Below the pieces are notes generated by a model, which did no database searches, had not been told where the DNA came from, and saw only the letters and a program-made list of their open reading frames with translations. A program made the translations under genes and the position numbers. A DNA stretch of 64,000 nt from Galaxea fascicularis (lineage: Eukaryota > Cnidaria > Anthozoa > Scleractinia > Euphylliidae): the NCBI GenBank assembly GCA_948470475.1, contig OX419346.1, positions 2,647,231 through 2,711,230 on the forward strand, read 5' to 3'. Position 1 is the stretch's first letter, and each line of letters begins with the position of its first letter. Below are positions 25,441 through 37,604 of the stretch, in pieces.

Positions 25441-26188
25441 TCTTGCACACAGCTCAAATAAGAAGAGAAATAATGTTTTGGGAGTTTTTAGAAGCATTTC
25501 AACATCATTTCTAGACTCCTCTTTGAACTAGGCAAACTTTCAGCCAAATTCCAAATTTGACCCAAAACTGGCCAAAAGCATGGGTTAACCCCTTTGGGTT
25601 TTGGTCAAAATTTCAACTTTGCTGAAATCTTGCACACAGCTCAAATAAGAAGAGAAATAATGTTTTGGGAGTTTTTAGAAGCATTTCAACATCATTGCTA
25701 GACTCCTCTTTGAACTAGGCAAACTTTCAGCCAAATTCCAAATTTGACCCAAAACTGGCCAAAAGCATGGGTTAACCCCTTTGGGTTTTGGTCAAAATTT
25801 CAACTTTGCTGAAATCTTGCACACAGCTCAAATAAGAAGAGAAATAATGTTTTGGGAGTTTTTAGAAGCATTTCAACCTCATTTCTAGACTCCTCTTTGA
25901 ACTAGGCAAACTTTCAGCCAAATTCCAAATTTGACCCAAAACTGGCCAAAAGCATGGGTTAACCCCTTTGGGTTTTGGTCAAAATTTCAACTTTGCTGAA
26001 ATCTTGCACACAGCTCAAATAAGAAGAGAAATAATGTTTTGGGAGTTTTTAGAAGCATTTCAACATCATTTCTAGACTCCTCTTTGAACTAGGCAAACTT
26101 TCAGCCAAATTCCAAATTTGACCCAAAACTGGCCAAAAGCATGGGTTAACCCCTTTGGGTTTTGGTCAAAATTTCAACTTTGCTGAAA
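25441..26188. repeat. D3 transition, M137-M140
   Basis: Four 187-bp monomers join the 27-mer blocks to the 6-mer units: consensus; t70g (CATTGCTA); a64c (AACCTCAT); consensus. The allele a64c foreshadows the 6-mer and also occurs in M102 and M129 of D2. This ties the two domains to a common founder pool. Confidence 0.75.
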
Positions 26189-27310
26189 TCTTGCACACAG
26201 CTCAAATAAGAAGAGAAATAATGTTTTGGGAGTTTTTAGAAGCATTTCAACCTCATTTCTAGACTCCTCGTTGAACTAGGCAAACTTTCAGCCAAATTCC
26301 AAATTTGACCCAAAACTGGCCAAAAGCATGGGTTAACCCCTTTGGGTTTCGGTCAAAATTTCAACTTTGCGGAAATCTTGCACACAGCTTAAATAAGAAG
26401 AGAAATAATGTTTTGGGAGTTTTTATAAGCATTTCAACATAATTTCTAGACTCCTTTTTGAACTAGGCAAACTTTCAGCCAAATTCTAAATTTGACCCAA
26501 AACTGGCCAAAAGCATGGGTTAGCCCCTTTGGGTTTTGGTCAAAATTTCAACTTTGCTGAAATCTTGCACACAGCTCAAATAAGAAGAGAAATAATGTTT
26601 TGGGAGTTTTTAGGAGCATTTCAACCTCATTTCTAGACTCCTCTTTGAACTAGGCAAACTTTCAGCCAAATTCCAAATTTGACCCAAAACTGGCCAAAAG
26701 CATGGGTTGACCCCTTTGGGTTTTGGTCAAAATTTCAACTTTGCTGAAATCTTGCACACAGCTCAAATAAGAAGAGAAATAATGTTTTGGGAGTTTTTAG
26801 AAGCATTTTAACATCATTTCTAGACTCCTCTTTGAACTAGGCAAACTTTCAGCCAAATTCCAAATTTGACCCAAAACTGGCCAAAAGCATGGGTTAACCC
26901 CTTTGGGTTTTGGTCAAAATTTCAACTTTGCTGAAATCTTGCACACAGCTCAAATAAGAAGAGAAATAATGTTTTGGGAGTTTTTAGAAGCATTTCAACA
27001 TCATTTCTAGACTCCTCTTTGAACTAGGCAAACTTTCAGCCAAATTCCAAATTTGACCCAAAACTGGCCAAAAGCATGGGTTAACCCCTTTGGGTTTTGG
27101 TCAAAATTTCAACTTTGCTGAAATCTTGCACACAGCTCAAATAAGAAGAGAAATAATGTTTTGGGAGTTTTTAGAAGCATTTCAACATCATTTCTAGACT
27201 CCTCTTTGAACTAGGCAAACTTTCAGCCAAATTCCAAATTTGACCCAAAACTGGCCAAAAGCATGGGTTAACCCCTTTGGGTTTTGGTCAAAATTTCAAC
27301 TTTGCTGAAA
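26189..27310. repeat. D3 6-monomer unit, copy 1 (M141-M146)
   Basis: The 1,122-bp unit has these monomers: a64c with t82g, t162c and t183g; c15t with g51t, c111-112 region change (ATTCTAAAT) and a148g (GGTTAGCCCC); a52g with a64c and a147g; c60t; consensus; consensus. In this copy the second monomer also has c66a (CATAATTTC) and c81t, and lacks the t4a and c123t of the later copies. This suggests it branched off before the other two separated. Confidence 0.93.
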
Positions 27311-28432
27311 TCTTGCACACAGCTCAAATAAGAAGAGAAATAATGTTTTGGGAGTTTTTAGAAGCATTTCAACCTCATTTCTAGACTCCTCGTTGAACTA
27401 GGCAAACTTTCAGCCAAATTCCAAATTTGACCCAAAACTGGCCAAAAGCATGGGTTAACCCCTTTGGGTTTCGGTCAAAATTTCAACTTTGCGGAAATCT
27501 AGCACACAGCTTAAATAAGAAGAGAAATAATGTTTTGGGAGTTTTTATAAGCATTTCAACATCATTTCTAGACTCCTCTTTGAACTAGGCAAACTTTCAG
27601 CCAAATTCTAAATTTGACCTAAAACTGGCCAAAAGCATGGGTTAGCCCCTTTGGGTTTTGGTCAAAATTTCAACTTTGCTGAAATCTTGCACACAGCTCA
27701 AATAAGAAGAGAAATAATGTTTTGGGAGTTTTTAGGAGCATTTCAACCTCATTTCTAGACTCCTCTTTGAACTAGGCAAACTTTCAGCCAAATTCCAAAT
27801 TTGACCCAAAACTGGCCAAAAGCATGGGTTGACCCCTTTGGGTTTTGGTCAAAATTTCAACTTTGCTGAAATCTTGCACACAGCTCAAATAAGAAGAGAA
27901 ATAATGTTTTGGGAGTTTTTAGAAGCATTTTAACATCATTTCTAGACTCCTCTTTGAACTAGGCAAACTTTCAGCCAAATTCCAAATTTGACCCAAAACT
28001 GGCCAAAAGCATGGGTTAACCCCTATGGGTTTTGGTCAAAATTTCAACTTTGCTGAAATCTTGCACACAGCTCAAATAAGAAGAGAAATAATGTTTTGGG
28101 AGTTTTTAGAAGCATTTCAACATCATTTCTAGACTCCTCTTTGAACTAGGCAAACTTTCAGCCAAATTCCAAATTTGACCCAAAACTGGCCAAAAGCATG
28201 GGTTAACCCCTTTGGGTTTTGGTCAAAATTTCAACTTTGCTGAAATCTTGCACACAGCTCAAATAAGAAGAGAAATAATGTTTTGGGAGTTTTTAGAAGC
28301 ATTTCAACATCATTTCTAGACTCCTCTTTGAACTAGGCAAACTTTCAGCCAAATTCCAAATTTGACCCAAAACTGGCCAAAAGCATGGGTTAACCCCTTT
28401 GGGTTTTGGTCAAAATTTCAACTTTGCTGAAA
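27311..28432. repeat. D3 6-monomer unit, copy 2 (M147-M152)
   Basis: This copy has the same six monomers. Its second monomer adds t4a (TCTAGCAC) and c123t (GACCTAAAAC), and its fourth adds t154a (CCCCTATGGG). All three changes are shared with copy 3. Confidence 0.93.
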
Positions 28433-29554
28433 TCTTGCACACAGCTCAAATAAGAAGAGAAATAATGTTTTGGGAGTTTTTAGAAGCATTTCAACCTCAT
28501 TTCTAGACTCCTCGTTGAACTAGGCAAACTTTCAGCCAAATTCCAAATTTGACCCAAAACTGGCCAAAAGCATGGGTTAACCCCTTTGGGTTTCGGTCAA
28601 AATTTCAACTTTGCGGAAATCTAGCACACAGCTTAAATAAGAAGAGAAATAATGTTTTGGGAGTTTTTATAAGCATTTCAACATCATTTCTAGACTCCTT
28701 TTTGAACTAGGCAAACTTTCAGCCAAATTCTAAATTTGACCTAAAACTGGCCAAAAGCATGGGTTAGCCCCTTTGGGTTTTGGTCAAAATTTCAACTTTG
28801 CTGAAATCTTGCACACAGCTCAAATAAGAAGAGAAATAATGTTTTGGGAGTTTTTAGGAGCATTTCAACCTCATTTCTAGACTCCTCTTTGAACTAGGCA
28901 AACTTTCAGCCAAATTCCAAATTTGACCCAAAACTGGCCAAAAGCATGGGTTGACCCCTTTGGGTTTTGGTCAAAATTTCAACTTTGCTGAAATCTTGCA
29001 CACAGCTCAAATAAGAAGAGAAATAATGTTTTGGGAGTTTTTAGAAGCATTTTAACATCATTTCTAGACTCCTCTTTGAACTAGGCAAACTTTCAGCCAA
29101 ATTCCAAATTTGACCCAAAACTGGCCAAAAGCATGGGTTAACCCCTATGGGTTTTGGTCAAAATTTCAACTTTGCTGAAATCTTGCACACAGCTCAAATA
29201 AGAAGAGAAATAATGTTTTGGGAGTTTTTAGAAGCATTTCAACATCATTTCTAGACTCCTCTTTGAACTAGGCAAACTTTCAGCCAAATTCCAAATTTGA
29301 CCCAAAACTGGCCAAAAGCATGGGTTAACCCCTTTGGGTTTTGGTCAAAATTTCAACTTTGCTGAAATCTTGCACACAGCTCAAATAAGAAGAGAAATAA
29401 TGTTTTGGGAGTTTTTAGAAGCATTTCAACATCATTTCTAGACTCCTCTTTGAACTAGGCAAACTTTCAGCCAAATTCCAAATTTGACCCAAAACTGGCC
29501 AAAAGCCTGGGTTAACCCCTTTGGGTTTTGGTCAAAATTTCAACTTTGCTGAAA
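28433..29554. repeat. D3 6-monomer unit, copy 3 (M153-M158)
   Basis: Nearly identical to copy 2. The differences seen are c81t in the second monomer (shared with copy 1) and a140c (GCCTGGG) in the last monomer. The a140c allele continues into D4, so the right edge of the 6-mer run blends into the next domain. Confidence 0.93.
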
Positions 29555-30491
29555 TCTTGCACACAGCTCAAATAAGAAGAGAAATAATGTTTTGGGAGTT
29601 TTTAGAAGCATTTCAACATCATTTCTAGACTCCTCTTTGAACTTTTTCAAACTTTCAGCCAAATTCCAAATTTGACCCAAAACTGGCCAAAAGCATGGGT
29701 TAACCCCTTTGGGTTTTGGTCAAAATTTCAACTTTGCTGAAATCTTGCACACAGCTCAAAAAAGAAGAGAAATAATGTTTTAGGAGTTTTTAGAAGCATT
29801 TCAACATCATTTCTAGACTCCTCTTTGAACTAGGCAAACTTTCAGCCAAATTCCAAATTTGACCCAAAACTGGCCAAAAGCATGGGTTAACCCCTTTGGG
29901 TTTTGGTCAAAATTTCAACTTTGCTGAAATCTTGCACACAGCTCAAATAAGAAGAGAAATAATTTTTTTGGGAGTTTTTAGAAGCATTTCAACATCATTT
30001 CTAGACTCCTCTTTGAACTAGGCAAACTTTCAGCCAAATTCCAAATTTGACCCAAAACTGGCCAAAAGCATGGGTTAACCCCTTTGGGTTTTGGTCAAAA
30101 TTTCAACTTTGCTGAAATCTTGCACACAGCTCAAATAAGAAGAGAAATAATGTTTTGGGAGTTTTTAGAAGCATTTCAACATCATTTCTAGACTCCTCTT
30201 TGAACTAGGCAAACTTTCAGCCAAATTCCAAATTTGACCCAAAACTGGCCAAAAGCATGGGTTAACCCCTTTGGGTTTTGGTCAAAATTTCAACTTTGCT
30301 GAAATCTTGCACACAGCTCAAATAAGAAGAGAAATAATGTTTTGGGAGTTTTTAGAAGCATTTCAACATCATTTCTAGACTCCTCTTTGAACTAGGCAAA
30401 CTTTCAGCCAAATTCCAAATTTGACCCAAAACTGGCCAAAAGCATGGGTTAACCCCTTTGGGTTGTGGTCAAAATTTCAACTTTGCTGAAA

Positions 30492-31239
30492 TCTTGCACA
30501 CAGCTCAAATAAGAAGAGAAATAATGTTTTGGGAGTTTTTAGAAGCATTTCAACATCATTTCTAGACTCCTCTTTGAACTAGGCAAACTTTCAGCCAAAT
30601 TCCAAAATTGACTTAAAACTGGCCAAAAGCCTGGGTTAACCCCTTTGGGTTTTGGTCAAAATTTCAACTTTGCTGAAATCTTGCACACAGCTCAAATAAG
30701 AAGAGAAATAATGTTTTGGGAGTTTTTAGAAGCATTTCAACATCATTTCTAGACTCCTCTTTGAACTAGGCAAACTTTCAGCCAAATTCCAAATTTGACC
30801 CAAAACTGGCCAAAAGCATGGGTTAACCCCTTTGGGTTTTGGTCAAAATTTCAACTTTGCTGAAATCTTGCACACAGCTCAAATCAGAAGAGAAATAATG
30901 TTTTGGGAGTTTTTAGAAGCATTTCAACATCATTTCTAGACTCCTCTTTGAACTAGGCAAACTTTCAGCCAAATTCCAAAATTGACTTAAAACTGGCCAA
31001 AAGCCTGGGTTAACCCCTTTGGGTTTTAGTCAAAATTTCAACTTTGCTGAAATCTTGCACACAGCTCAACTAAGAAGAGAAATAATGTTTTGGGAGTTTT
31101 TAGAAGCATTTCAACATCATTTCTAGACTCCTCTTTGAACTAGGCAAACTTTCAGCCAAATTCCAAATTTGACCCAAAACTGGCCAAAAGCATGGGTTAA
31201 CCCCTTTGGGTTTTGGTCAAAATTTCAACTTTGCTGAAA
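30492..31239. repeat. D4 dimer in two copies (M164-165, M166-167)
   Basis: Monomers M164 and M166 share an unusual haplotype: t116a, c122t, c123t (AAAATTGACTTAAAAC) and a140c. Each is followed by a near-consensus monomer, giving a 374-bp unit twice. M166 adds AAATCAG and GTTTTAGTC, and M167 adds CTCAACTAAG. The haplotype occurs nowhere else in the window. Confidence 0.8.
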
Positions 31240-31800
31240 TCTTGCACACAGCTCAAATAAGAAGAGAAATAATGTTTTGGGAGTTTTTAGAAGCATTTCA
31301 ACATCATTTCTAGACTCCTCTTTGAACTAGGCAAACTTTCAGCCAAATTCCAAATTTGACCCAAAACTGGCCAAAAGCATGGGTTAACCCCTTTGGGTTT
31401 TGGTCAAAATTTCAACTTTGCTGAAATCTTGCACACAGCTCAAATAAGAAGAGAAATAATGTTTTGGGAGTTTTTAGAAGCATTTCAACATCATTTCTAG
31501 ACTCCTCTTTGAACTAGGCAAACTTTCAGCCAAATTCCAAATTTGACCCAAAACTGGCCAAAAGCATGGGTTAACCCCTTTGGGTTTTGGTCAAAATTTC
31601 AACTTTGCTGAAATCTTGCACACAGCTCAAATAAGAAGAGAAATAATGTTTTGGGAGTTTTTAGAAGCATTTCAACATCATTTCTAGACTCCTCTTTGAA
31701 CTAGGCAAACTTTCAGCCAAATTCCAAATTTGACCCAAAACTGGCCAAAAGCATGGGTTAACCCCTTTGGGTTTTGGTCAAAATTTCAACTTTGCTGAAA

Positions 31801-31989
31801 TCTTGCACACAGCTCAAATAAGAAGAGAAATAATGTTTTGGGAGTTTTTAGAAGCATTTCAACATCATTTCTAGACTCCTCTTTGAACTAGGCAAACTTT
31901 CAGCCAAATTCCAAATTTGACCCAAAACTGGCCAAAAGCATGGGTTAACCCCTTTGGGTTTTGGTCAAAATTTCAACGTTGCTCAAAAA
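31801..31989. repeat. 189-bp monomer M171 carrying a D1-like haplotype
   Basis: The end of this monomer reads GTTGCTCAAAAATCTTGC, two bases longer than usual, and has t178g. The next monomer (M172, 31,990) begins with c8a. The pair t178g then c8a is typical of D1, which ends more than 16 kb upstream. This looks like a small island of D1-type sequence in D4, by ectopic conversion or an old shared ancestor. Confidence 0.7.
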
Positions 31990-32738
31990 TCTTGCAAACA
32001 GCTCAAATAAGAAGAGAAATAATGTTTTGGGAGTTTTTAGAAGCATTTCAACATCATTTCTAGACTCCTCTTTGAACTAGGCAAACTTTCAGCCAAATTC
32101 CAAATTTGACCCAAAACTGGCCAAAAGCATGGGTTAACCCCTTTGGGTTTTGGTCAAAATTTCAACTTTGCTGAAATCTTGCACACAGCTCAAATAAGAA
32201 GAGAAATAATGTTTTGGGAGTTTTTAGAAGCATTTCAACATCATTTCTAGACTCCTCTTTGAACTAGGCAAACTTTCAGCCAAATTCCAAATTTGACCCA
32301 AAACTGGCCAAAAGCATGGGTTAACCCCTTTGGGTTTTGGTCAAAATTTCAACTTTGCTGAAATCTTGCACACAGCTCAAATAAGAAGAGAAATAATGTT
32401 TTGGGAGTTTTTAGAAGCATTTCAACATCATTTCTGGACTCCTCTTTGAACTAGGCAAACTTTCAGCCAAATTCCAAATTTGACCCAAAACTGGCCAAAA
32501 GCATGGGTTAACCCCTTTGGGTTTTGGTCAAAATTTCAACTTTGCTGAAATCTTGCACACAGCTCAAATAAGAAAAGAAATAATTTTTTTGGGAGTTTTT
32601 AGAAGCATTTCAACATCATTTCTAGACTCCTCTTTGAACTAGGCAAACTTTCAGCCAAATTCCAAATTTGACCCAAAACTGGCCAAAAGCCTGGGTTAAC
32701 CCCTTTGGGTTTTGGTCAAAATTTCAACTTTGCTGAAA

Positions 32739-34236
32739 TCTTGCACACAGCTCAAATAAGAAGAGAAATAATGTTTTGGGAGTTTTTAGAAGCATTTCAA
32801 CATCATTTCTAGACTCCTCTTTGAACTTTTTCAAACTTTCAGCCAAATTCCAAATTTGACCCAAAACTGGCCAAAAGCCTGGGTTAACCCCTTTGGGTTT
32901 TGGTCAAAATTTCAACTTTGCTGAAATCTTGCACACAGCTCAAATAAGAAGAGAAATAATTTTTTTGGGAGTTTTTAGAAGCATTTCAACATCATTTCTA
33001 GACTCCTCTTTGAACTAGGCAAACTTTCAGCCAAATTCCAAATTTGACCCAAAACTGGCCAAAAGCATGGGTTAACCCCTTTGGGTTTTGGTCAAAATTT
33101 CAACTTTGCTGAAATCTTGCACACAGCTCAAATAAGAAGAGAAATAATGTTTTGGGAGTTTTTAGAAGCATTTCAACATCATTTCTAAACTCCTCTTTAA
33201 ACTAGGCAAACTTTCAGCCAAATTCCAAATTTGACCCAAAACTGGCCAAAAGCATGGGTTAACCCCTTTGGGTTTTGGTCAAAATTTCAACTTTGCTGAA
33301 ATCTTGCACACAGCTCAAATAAGAAGAGAAATAATGTTTTGGGAGTTTTTAGAAGCATTTCAACATCATTTCTAGACTCCTCTTTGAACTAGGCACACTT
33401 TCAGCCAAATTCCAAATTTGACCCAAAACTGGCCAAAAGCATGGGTTAACCCCTTTGGGTTTTGGTCAAAATTTCAACTTTGCTGAAATCTTGCACACAG
33501 CTCAAATAAGAAGAGAAATAATGTTTTGGGAGTTTTTAGAAGCATTTCAACATCATTTCTAGACTCCTCTTTGAACTTGGGAAACTTTCAGCCAAATTCC
33601 AAATTTGACCCAAAACTGGCCAAAAGCATGGGTTAACCCCTTTGGGTTTTGGTCAAAATTTCAACTTTGCTGAAATCTTGCACACAGCTCAAATAAGAAG
33701 AGAAATAATGTTTTGGGAGTTTTTAGAAGCATTTCAACATCATTTCTAGACTCCTCTTTGAACTAGGCAAACTTTCAGCCAAATTCCAAATTTGACCCAA
33801 AACTGGCCAAAAGCATGGGTTAACCCCTTTGGGTTTTGGTCAAAATTTCAACTTTGCTGAAATCTTGCACACAGCTCAAATAAGAAGAGAAATAATGTTT
33901 TGGGAGTTTTTAGAAGCATTTCAACATCATTTCTAGACTCCTCTTTGAACTAGGCAAACTTTCAGCCAAATTCCAAATTTGACCCAAAACTGGCCAAAAG
34001 CATGGGTTAACCCCTTTGGGTTTTGGTCAAAATTTCAACTTTGCTGAAATCTTGCACACAGCTCAAATAAGAAGAGAAATAATGTTTTGGGAGTTTTTAG
34101 AAGCATTTCAACATCATTTCTAGACTCCTCTTTGAACTAGGCAAACTTTCAGCCAAATTCCAAATTTGACCCAAAACTGGCCAAAAGCATGGGTTAACCC
34201 CTTTGGGTTTTGGTCAAAATTTCAACTTTGCTGAAA
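32739..34236. repeat. D4 8-monomer block, copy 1 (M176-M183)
   Basis: This 1,498-bp block has these monomers in order: GAACTTTTTCAAAC with a140c (188 bp); AATTTTTTTGGG (188 bp); g74a with g85a; a95c; a90t+c93g; three consensus monomers. The same series recurs 2,807 bp downstream. The monomers between the copies (M184-M190) do not form a third copy. Confidence 0.9.
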
Positions 34237-34610
34237 TCTTGCACACAGCTCAAATAAGAAGAGAAATAATGTTTTGGGAGTTTTTAGAAGCATTTCAACA
34301 TCATTTCTAGACTCCTCTTTGAACTAGGCAAACTTTCAGCCAAATTCCAAATTTGACCCAAAAGTGGCCAAAAGCATGGGTTAACCCCTTTGGGTTTTGG
34401 TCAAAATTTCAACTTTGCTGAAATCTTGCACACAGCTCAAATAAGAAGAGAAATAATGTTTTGGGAGTTTTTAGAAGCATTTCAACATCATTTCTAGACT
34501 CCTCTTTGAACTAGGCAAACTTTCAGCCAAATTCCAAATTTGACCCAAAACTGGCCAAAAGCATGGGTTAACCCCTTTGGGTTTTGGTCAAAATTTCAAC
34601 GTTGCTGAAA

Positions 34611-34797
34611 TCTTGCACACAGCTCAAACAAGAAGAGAAATAATTTTTTGGGAGTTTTTAGAAGCATTTTAACATCATTTCTAGACTCCTCTTTGAACTA
34701 GGCACACTTTTAGCCAAATTCCAAATTTGACCCAAAACTGGCCAAAAGCATGGGTTAACCCCTTTGGGTTTTGGTCAAAATTTCAACTTTGCTGAAA
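34611..34797. repeat. Highly divergent monomer M186
   Basis: This is one of the most altered monomers of the window. It has CTCAAACAAG, g35t (AATTTTTTGGG without the length change), c60t, a95c and c101t. The monomer before it (M185) ends with t178g. Its 187-bp length is kept. It may be a mosaic of several lineages or an older copy that escaped homogenisation. Confidence 0.75.
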
Positions 34798-35545
34798 TCT
34801 TGCACACAGCTCAAATAAGAAGAGAAATAATGTTTTGGGAGTTTTTAGAAGCATTTCAACATCATTTCTAGACTCCTCTTTGAACTAGGCAAACTTTCAG
34901 CCAAATTCCAAATTTGACCCAAAACTGGCCAAAAGCATGGGTTAACCCCTTTGGGTTTTGGTCAAAATTTCAACTTTGCTGAAATCTTGCACACAGCTCA
35001 AATAAGAAGAGAAATAATGTTTTGGGAGTTTTTAGAAGCATTTCAACATCATTTCTGGACTCCTCTTTGAACTAGGCAAACTTTCAGCCAAATTCCAAAT
35101 TTGACCCAAAACTGGCCAAAAGCATGGGTTAACCCTTTTGGGTTTTGGTCAAAATTTCAACTTTGCTGAAATCTTGCACACAGCTCAAATAAGAAGAGAA
35201 ATAATGTTTTGGGAGTTTTTAGAAGCATTTCAACATCATTTCTAGACTCCTCTTTGAACTAGGCAAACTTTCAGCCAAATTCCAAATTTGACCCAAAACT
35301 GGCCAAAAGCATGGGTTAACCCCTTTGGGTTTTGGTCAAAATTTCAACTTTGCTGAAATCTTGCACACAGCTCAAATAAGAAGAGAAATAATGTTTTGGG
35401 AGTTTTTAGAAGCATTTCAACATCATTTCTAGACTCCTCTTTGAACTAGGCAAACTTTCAGCCAAATTCCAAATTTGACCCAAAACTGGCCAAAAGCCTG
35501 GGTTAACCCCTTTGGGTTTTGGTCAAAATTTCAACTTTGCTGAAA

Positions 35546-37043
35546 TCTTGCACACAGCTCAAATAAGAAGAGAAATAATGTTTTGGGAGTTTTTAGAAGC
35601 ATTTCAACATCATTTCTAGACTCCTCTTTGAACTTTTTCAAACTTTCAGCCAAATTCCAAATTTGACCCAAAACTGGCCAAAAGCCTGGGTTAACCCCTT
35701 TGGGTTTTGGTCAAAATTTCAACTTTGCTGAAATCTTGCACACAGCTCAAATAAGAAGAGAAATAATTTTTTTGGGAGTTTTTAGAAGCATTTCAACATC
35801 ATTTCTAGACTCCTCTTTGAACTAGGCAAACTTTCAGCCAAATTCCAAATTTGACCCAAAACTGGCCAAAAGCATGGGTTAACCCCTTTGGGTTTTGGTC
35901 AAAATTTCAACTTTGCTGAAATCTTGCACACAGCTCAAATAAGAAGAGAAATAATGTTTTGGGAGTTTTTAGAAGCATTTCAACATCATTTCTAAACTCC
36001 TCTTTAAACTAGGCAAACTTTCAGCCAAATTCCAAATTTGACCCAAAACTGGCCAAAAGCATGGGTTAACCCCTTTGGGTTTTGGTCAAAATTTCAACTT
36101 TGCTGAAATCTTGCACACAGCTCAAATAAGAAGAGAAATAATGTTTTGGGAGTTTTTAGAAGCATTTCAACATCATTTCTAGACTCCTCTTTGAACTAGG
36201 CACACTTTCAGCCAAATTCCAAATTTGACCCAAAACTGGCCAAAAGCATGGGTTAACCCCTTTGGGTTTTGGTCAAAATTTCAACTTTGCTGAAATCTTG
36301 CACACAGCTCAAATAAGAAGAGAAATAATGTTTTGGGAGTTTTTAGAAGCATTTCAACATCATTTCTAGACTCCTCTTTGAACTTGGGAAACTTTCAGCC
36401 AAATTCCAAATTTGACCCAAAACTGGCCAAAAGCATGGGTTAACCCCTTTGGGTTTTGGTCAAAATTTCAACTTTGCTGAAATCTTGCACACAGCTCAAA
36501 TAAGAAGAGAAATAATGTTTTGGGAGTTTTTAGAAGCATTTCAACATCATTTCTAGACTCCTCTTTGAACTAGGCAAACTTTCAGCCAAATTCCAAATTT
36601 GACCCAAAACTGGCCAAAAGCATGGGTTAACCCCTTTGGGTTTTGGTCAAAATTTCAACTTTGCTGAAATCTTGCACACAGCTCAAATAAGAAGAGAAAT
36701 AATGTTTTGGGAGTTTTTAGAAGCATTTCAACATCATTTCTAGACTCCTCTTTGAACTAGGCAAACTTTCAGCCAAATTCCAAATTTGACCCAAAACTGG
36801 CCAAAAGCATGGGTTAACCCCTTTGGGTTTTGGTCAAAATTTCAACTTTGCTGAAATCTTGCACACAGCTCAAATAAGAAGAGAAATAATGTTTTGGGAG
36901 TTTTTAGAAGCATTTCAACATCATTTCTAGACTCCTCTTTGAACTAGGCAAACTTTCAGCCAAATTCCAAATTTGACCCAAAACTGGCCAAAAGCATGGG
37001 TTAACCCCTTTGGGTTTTGGTCAAAATTTCAACTTTGCTGAAA
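35546..37043. repeat. D4 8-monomer block, copy 2 (M191-M198)
   Basis: This block repeats M176-M183 with every marker in the same order and the same 1,498-bp length. Similarity is lost at M199 on the right (copy 1 has AAAAGTGGCC there). On the left it fades at M190, which shares only a140c with M175. The 2,807-bp spacing equals 15 monomers plus two inserted bases. Confidence 0.9.
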
Positions 37044-37604
37044 TCTTGCACACAGCTCAAATAAGAAGAGAAATAATGTTTTGGGAGTTTTTAGAAGCAT
37101 TTCAACATCATTTCTAGACTCCTCTTTGAACTAGGCAAACTTTCAGCCAAATTCCAAATTTGACCCAAAACTGGCCAAAAGCATGGGTTAACCCCTTTGG
37201 GTTTTGGTCAAAATTTCAACTTTGCTGAAATCTTGCACACAGCTCAAATAAGAAGAGAAATAATGTTTTGGGAGTTTTTAGAAGCATTTCAACATCATTT
37301 CTAGACTCCTCTTTGAACTAGGCAAACTTTCAGCCAAATTCCAAATTTGACCCAAAACTGGCCAAAAGCATGGGTTAACCCCTTTGGGTTTTGGTCAAAA
37401 TTTCAACTTTGCTGAAATCTTGCACACAGCTCAAATAAGAAGAGAAATAATGTTTTGCGAGTTTTTAAAAGCATTTCAACATCATTTCTAGACTCCTCTT
37501 TGAACTAGGCAAACTTTCAGCCAAATTCCAAATTTGACCCAAAACTGGCCAAAAGCATGGGTTAACCCCTTTGGGTTTTGGTCAAAATTTCAACTTTGCT
37601 GAAA

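Larger units (their letters stand above)
29555..37604. repeat. Domain D4: monomers M159-M201, with 188-bp forms
   Basis: D4 is marked by two 1-base expansions: AATTTTTTTGGG in place of AATGTTTTGGG (M161, 175, 177, 192) and GAACTTTTTCAAAC in place of GAACTAGGCAAAC (M159, 176, 191). It also has a140c (M158, 164, 166, 175, 176, 190, 191), a90t+c93g (GAACTTGGGAAAC; M180, 195) and a73g (M174, 188). One monomer, M171, is 189 bp. Consensus monomers are mixed in throughout. The a95c allele that dominates D6 appears here only at M179, M186 and M194. Confidence 0.8.
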
